Shown: positions 59,209-64,000 of the stretch, piece by piece
Position numbering within the stretch: position 1 is the first letter of the stretch
Layout of the letters: every line of letters begins with the position of its first letter
Source of the DNA: JBOZRQ01 sp050789255
Lineage (GTDB): Bacteria; Bacillota; Sulfobacillia; Symbiobacteriales; Symbiobacteriaceae
Assembly (NCBI GenBank): GCA_050789255.1
Contig: JBOZRQ010000025.1
Span: 186,001-250,000, forward strand
Length of the DNA stretch: 64,000 nucleotides
Direction of reading: 5' to 3'
Notes under the pieces: generated by a model
Database searches by the model: none
Told to the model about the DNA's origin: nothing
The model's input: only the letters and a program-made list of their open reading frames with translations
Translations under genes and position numbers: made by a program

Positions 59209-59666
59209 AGCCTCAGATCGTAGGCCCGGCCTGTGGCCGGGTGCAGGAAGCGATTGACGGAGCCATGGCGGAGGGAGTGCTCCGGCTGCCCGCAGAACTG
59301 GCAGCCCATGCTCAGCGCTGCGCGAGGTGCGGGGCGGAGGTAACCGCAATCCAGGGGCTGCTCGGTCGACTACAGGACGCCGCTGCCACGCTCCCCATGG
59401 GGCCGGTGCCCGGCGTGGTGGATGCCGTCATCGCACGCACGACCACCGCGGGTGGGCGGCCAGACAAGGCCCGCCCGGGCGCCATGTGGGTGCTGGGTCA
59501 GGTTGCCGCCGTGGCCGCGGCGCTGCTGATTCTCATCAGCGGAGTCAGCTACGCCCTGCTGAAGGTGAACCAGGCGGTGAGCGGGACGGAGCCCGTTGAG
59601 GTGGTGCATCGCCTGACAGCGCCGCTGACCAACTGGAACTGGGCCCGCATCAAGAACGCCAAGTAA
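59205..59666 (+). CDS. Membrane anti-sigma factor with zinc-binding motif
   Basis: A 153-residue protein with an N-terminal zinc-like HAQRCARCGAEV motif (HxxxCxxC), a linker, and one membrane helix at about residues 96-118, followed by a short extracytoplasmic tail. This is the zinc-containing anti-sigma (ZAS) layout. It overlaps the ECF sigma gene by four bases (ATGA), and so probably holds that sigma factor at the membrane. A site-2 protease such as RseP (19907) could release it. Confidence 0.82.
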   Translation: MKPQIVGPACGRVQEAIDGAMAEGVLRLPAELAAHAQRCARCGAEVTAIQGLLGRLQDAAATLPMGPVPGVVDAVIARTTTAGGRPDKARPGAMWVLGQVAAVAAALLILISGVSYALLKVNQAVSGTEPVEVVHRLTAPLTNWNWARIKNAK

Positions 59667-59876
59667 AAGCGGCACAATCCTAGTATTTCCCCTGCGCTGA
59701 AGGAGAAAATATTCCAGGCGTTGAACCCAAAATAGGTTTGGAAAACAGGTGCCAAAGGTGGGATTGGCCGCCGGGTGGCGGCAACAGGCGGGCGCAAGGG
59801 GCTGTGGGGCTTCCACGGCAGGCCGGCGCGGGCTCCGTCTGCTGATGATCGGTCCCAGGCACAAAAGGAGGACCAC
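59667..59876 (+). other. Leader region before pnp
   Basis: A 210-base gap with no supported gene. It holds an imperfect hairpin near 59682-59713 (AGTATTTCC with GGAGAAAATATT) and a second near 59763-59783 (GCCGCC with GGCGGC). In other bacteria pnp leaders are processed hairpins that allow self-control; whether this happens here is not known. No convincing sigma-A promoter was found. Confidence 0.45.
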
Positions 59877-61991
<2,115 letters not shown>

Positions 61992-62287
61992 CCACCACGG
62001 CCCAACTGCCAGCCCAGTTCCGTGCGCAAGGAAAATAGACCAGATGCTGACCGCCGCCGCCCACAAGGCCCGGCGGTCGCTCGGTATCCCGGCGCCGGGG
62101 CAGGGTGGTAGGAGAGAGAAGAACAGGGCCGGCACGGTGGCAGTCGACACATCGTCGCCCGTCCGGCAAAGAGGCATCGGTGCAGGCCGTCCCCGGCCTG
62201 CACCGGTGACTCGTCGATCCAGCCAGATAAGGGCGGCGCAGTGGCGGCTGACATCCGTGACGGCCCGCTAACGACGGAGGCTCACAA
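61992..62287 (+). other. Gap between pnp and the M16 peptidase with a 12-bp hairpin
   Basis: A 296-base stretch with no supported gene. It contains a perfect 12-base-pair hairpin, CGGTGCAGGCCG (62178-62189) with CGGCCTGCACCG (62194-62205), loop TCCC and no T-run. I see no known riboswitch and no clear promoter. The short plus-strand ORF across it has no ribosome-binding site. Confidence 0.5.
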
Positions 62288-63577
62288 GTGACTTTCTATA
62301 AGAAGACCACACTGAACAACGGCGTACGGGTGATTACCGAAGCGATTCCCCACGTGCGCAGCGCCTCCGTGGGCGTATGGGTCGCGGCGGGAAGCACCTG
62401 GGAGACCCCCGAAAATATGGGGGTCTCGCACTTCATCGAGCATCTGCTCTTCAAGGGCACCGCCCGGCGCACCGCCAGGCAGATCGCCCGGGAGATCGAC
62501 GGCCGGGGCGGCAACCTCAACGCTTTCACCTCCAAAGAGCACACCTGCTACTACGCCAAGGTGCTCGACGAGCACCTGCCTATTGCCATCGAACTGCTGG
62601 CCGACATGCTCCAGAACTCCCTCTTCGACCCCGCCGAGATCGCCAAAGAGAAGGGCGTGGTCATTGAGGAGATCAAAATGTACGAAGACGTGCCGGACGA
62701 CGTGGTCCACGACCTCTTCGCGACCTCGCTCTGGTCCGGCCACGCGCTCGGGCGCCCCATCGTGGGCACCGCCGAGAGCGTGCAGGGATTCACCCGGGAC
62801 GATATCCTGCAGTACCTGGCCAGCCACTACACCGGCGGCAACATCGTGGTAGCGGCCGCCGGAAACCTCCAGCATGAGCAGGTCGTCGACCTGGTCGCCA
62901 GGGAGTTCACCGCGATCCGGCCCAGCCCGGAGGCGGCCCGCCACTGGCCCCCGGCGCCCAAGGCCCCGTCCGGCCCCGTGGCTATGCTGCGGGAGAAGGA
63001 CACCGAGCAGGCGCATCTGGTCGTCGGGGTGAGCGGGATCCCGCAGGACCACGAGCAGATCTATGCGCTGCACCTCCTGAACACGGTCCTCGGCGGGTCG
63101 GCCTCCAGCCGCCTCTTCCAGGAGATCCGGGAGGAGCGGGGCCTGGCCTATTCCGTATACAGCTACCAGACCTCCCACCGGGATGCCGGCAACTTTGCCG
63201 TCTACGCCGGGGTCTCCCCGGGCGCCTTCGAGCAGGTCCTTGAGCTGGTGCTGCAGGGCCTTAGGAAGGCCGGGGAGGAGGGCCTGACCCTCGATGAGCT
63301 CCAGGAGGCGAAGGAACAGCTGAAGGGGAACCTGATGCTCGGCATGGAGTCCACCTCCGGCCGCATGAACCGGCTCGGGCGCGGCGAGCTGACCTACGGC
63401 CGGGTGCTCAGCCAGGATGAAGTCATCGCCCGGATCGACCGGGTCACCCCAGACGAGGTGCACACTCTGGCCCGGCGGCTGCTCCTGAACCAGCCCTACA
63501 TGCTCTCGGCCGTCGGCCCCGACCTGGGCCGGCTCGACCTGCCCTCCTTTGGTTTTGTGGAGGTGAAGCATGGCTAG
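62288..63577 (+). CDS. M16-family zinc metallopeptidase
   Basis: A 429-residue insulinase-like peptidase with the inverted zinc motif HFIEH (His48, Glu51, His52) and the later Glu in the downstream helix. The C-terminal half (about 230-429) is the inactive M16_C repeat. It is the usual neighbour of pnp in Firmicutes. The start is GTG with ACGGAGG upstream. Its substrate is unknown; a role near protein export or sporulation is possible by analogy only. Confidence 0.93.
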   Translation: MTFYKKTTLNNGVRVITEAIPHVRSASVGVWVAAGSTWETPENMGVSHFIEHLLFKGTARRTARQIAREIDGRGGNLNAFTSKEHTCYYAKVLDEHLPIAIELLADMLQNSLFDPAEIAKEKGVVIEEIKMYEDVPDDVVHDLFATSLWSGHALGRPIVGTAESVQGFTRDDILQYLASHYTGGNIVVAAAGNLQHEQVVDLVAREFTAIRPSPEAARHWPPAPKAPSGPVAMLREKDTEQAHLVVGVSGIPQDHEQIYALHLLNTVLGGSASSRLFQEIREERGLAYSVYSYQTSHRDAGNFAVYAGVSPGAFEQVLELVLQGLRKAGEEGLTLDELQEAKEQLKGNLMLGMESTSGRMNRLGRGELTYGRVLSQDEVIARIDRVTPDEVHTLARRLLLNQPYMLSAVGPDLGRLDLPSFGFVEVKHG

Positions 63578-64000
63578 CCGTCGGTTTGCCCCGATCCGGG
63601 GCTATGAAGGCCGGGTCAGCCTGCCCGAGCGCAAGACGTCGCTTTCGGCCGGCTACGACCTCGCGGCCGTGGAGGCAGTCACCGTGCCGCCCGGCAAGGT
63701 GGCCCTTGTGCCGACCGGGCTGAAGGCGTATATGGAGCGGGGCGAGGTGCTCCTGCTCTATATACGCAGCTCTCTGGCTGCCAAGCGGGGCCTGATGCTC
63801 GCCAATGGGGTGGGCGTGATCGACGCCGATTATGTCGACAACCCCGACAACGAGGGGCACATCATGGTGGCCCTGGCCAACCTCGGCAGCAATCCGGCGG
63901 ACATCGCAGCAGGCGAGCGGATCGCCCAGGGGATCTTCACCACCTTCCTGACTACCGAGGAGGACCGGGCTGAAGGCCAGCGCACAGGCGGTTTCGGAAG
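63570..64000 (+). CDS. dut: dUTP diphosphatase, 3' end cut by the window
   Basis: The first 143 codons of a trimeric dUTPase that hydrolyses dUTP to dUMP. Motif 1 is AGYDLAAV, motif 2 RSSLA, motif 3 GVGVIDADYVDNPDNEGHI (with the insert after the Tyr seen in some Firmicutes dUTPases), and the start of motif 5 RTGGFG is just visible before the window ends. It overlaps the M16 gene by eight bases. Only a few C-terminal residues should be missing. Confidence 0.94.
   Translation, partial: MASRRFAPIRGYEGRVSLPERKTSLSAGYDLAAVEAVTVPPGKVALVPTGLKAYMERGEVLLLYIRSSLAAKRGLMLANGVGVIDADYVDNPDNEGHIMVALANLGSNPADIAAGERIAQGIFTTFLTTEEDRAEGQRTGGFG

Noticed and set aside
62044..62271. Short plus-strand ORF between pnp and the M16 peptidase
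   Set aside because: No ribosome-binding site, Arg-rich random composition and it spans the 12-bp hairpin.

Overview
The window is about 64 kb of high-G+C DNA from a Gram-positive, endospore-forming, flagellated bacterium of the Firmicutes type, probably Symbiobacterium or a close relative. The evidence is a PolC-type replicative polymerase, a T-box leader, sporulation and germination-type genes (YtvI-like and SleB-like), SLH-domain surface protein, lipoproteins, Firmicutes-style gene orders (rpsB-tsf-pyrH-frr-uppS-cdsA-dxr-rseP-ispG-proS-polC and rimP-nusA-ylxR-ylxQ-infB-ylxP-rbfA-nrnA-truB-ribF-rpsO-pnp), and frequent GTG and TTG starts. Species assignment is inference from gene content only. 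Every gene is on the + strand except one small reverse-strand ORF at 22153-22419.

Layout. (1) 1-11403: end of a flagellar export operon, fliP(partial)-fliQ-fliR-flhB-flhA-flhF-flhG, then a PilZ protein, a SigD/FliA-type sigma factor, FapA and four small genes. Two copies of a long imperfect inverted repeat lie here, one between flhB and flhA and one before the last small gene. (2) 11438-22135: translation and envelope genes rpsB, tsf, pyrH, frr, uppS, cdsA, two site-2 proteases, a YtvI-like permease, dxr and ispG. The rpsB leader can form two mutually exclusive hairpins. (3) 22153-24378: the reverse-strand ORF and a T-box-controlled proS. (4) 24445-35763: accessory block with a cupredoxin lipoprotein, a PadR regulator with an ABC exporter, a TroABCD-like Mn/Zn importer whose TroC carries a C-terminal DtxR-like domain, a TrmB-like regulator, a glycosyltransferase and MgtC. 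(5) 35957-48193: polC, a DinB-like protein, a LplA-like ligase, an SLH protein, a LysM/SleB cell-wall hydrolase, and a run of little-known membrane and soluble proteins, including two DUF4149 paralogues and a degenerate ADP-ribosylglycohydrolase-like protein. (6) 48206-64000: rimP-nusA-infB-rbfA-truB-ribF cluster, an RsuA-type pseudouridine synthase, rpsO, an ECF sigma/anti-sigma pair, pnp, an M16 peptidase and the start of dut.

How the genes fit together. The first block builds the flagellar export gate (FliPQR, FlhB, FlhA), positions flagella (FlhF, FlhG), links motility to c-di-GMP (PilZ) and supplies the late-flagellar sigma factor. The central block couples ribosome synthesis and recycling to isoprenoid (Dxr, IspG, UppS) and phospholipid (CdsA) precursors and to membrane proteolysis. 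The accessory block handles metals and export. The last block is the conserved transcription-translation-RNA processing cluster. The best leads for new biology are the TroC-DtxR fusion with its structured leader, the intergenic repeat family, the rpsB and rimP leaders, the PDZ-less protease paralogue and the degenerate DraG-like protein. No CRISPR array, tRNA, rRNA or insertion sequence was seen.
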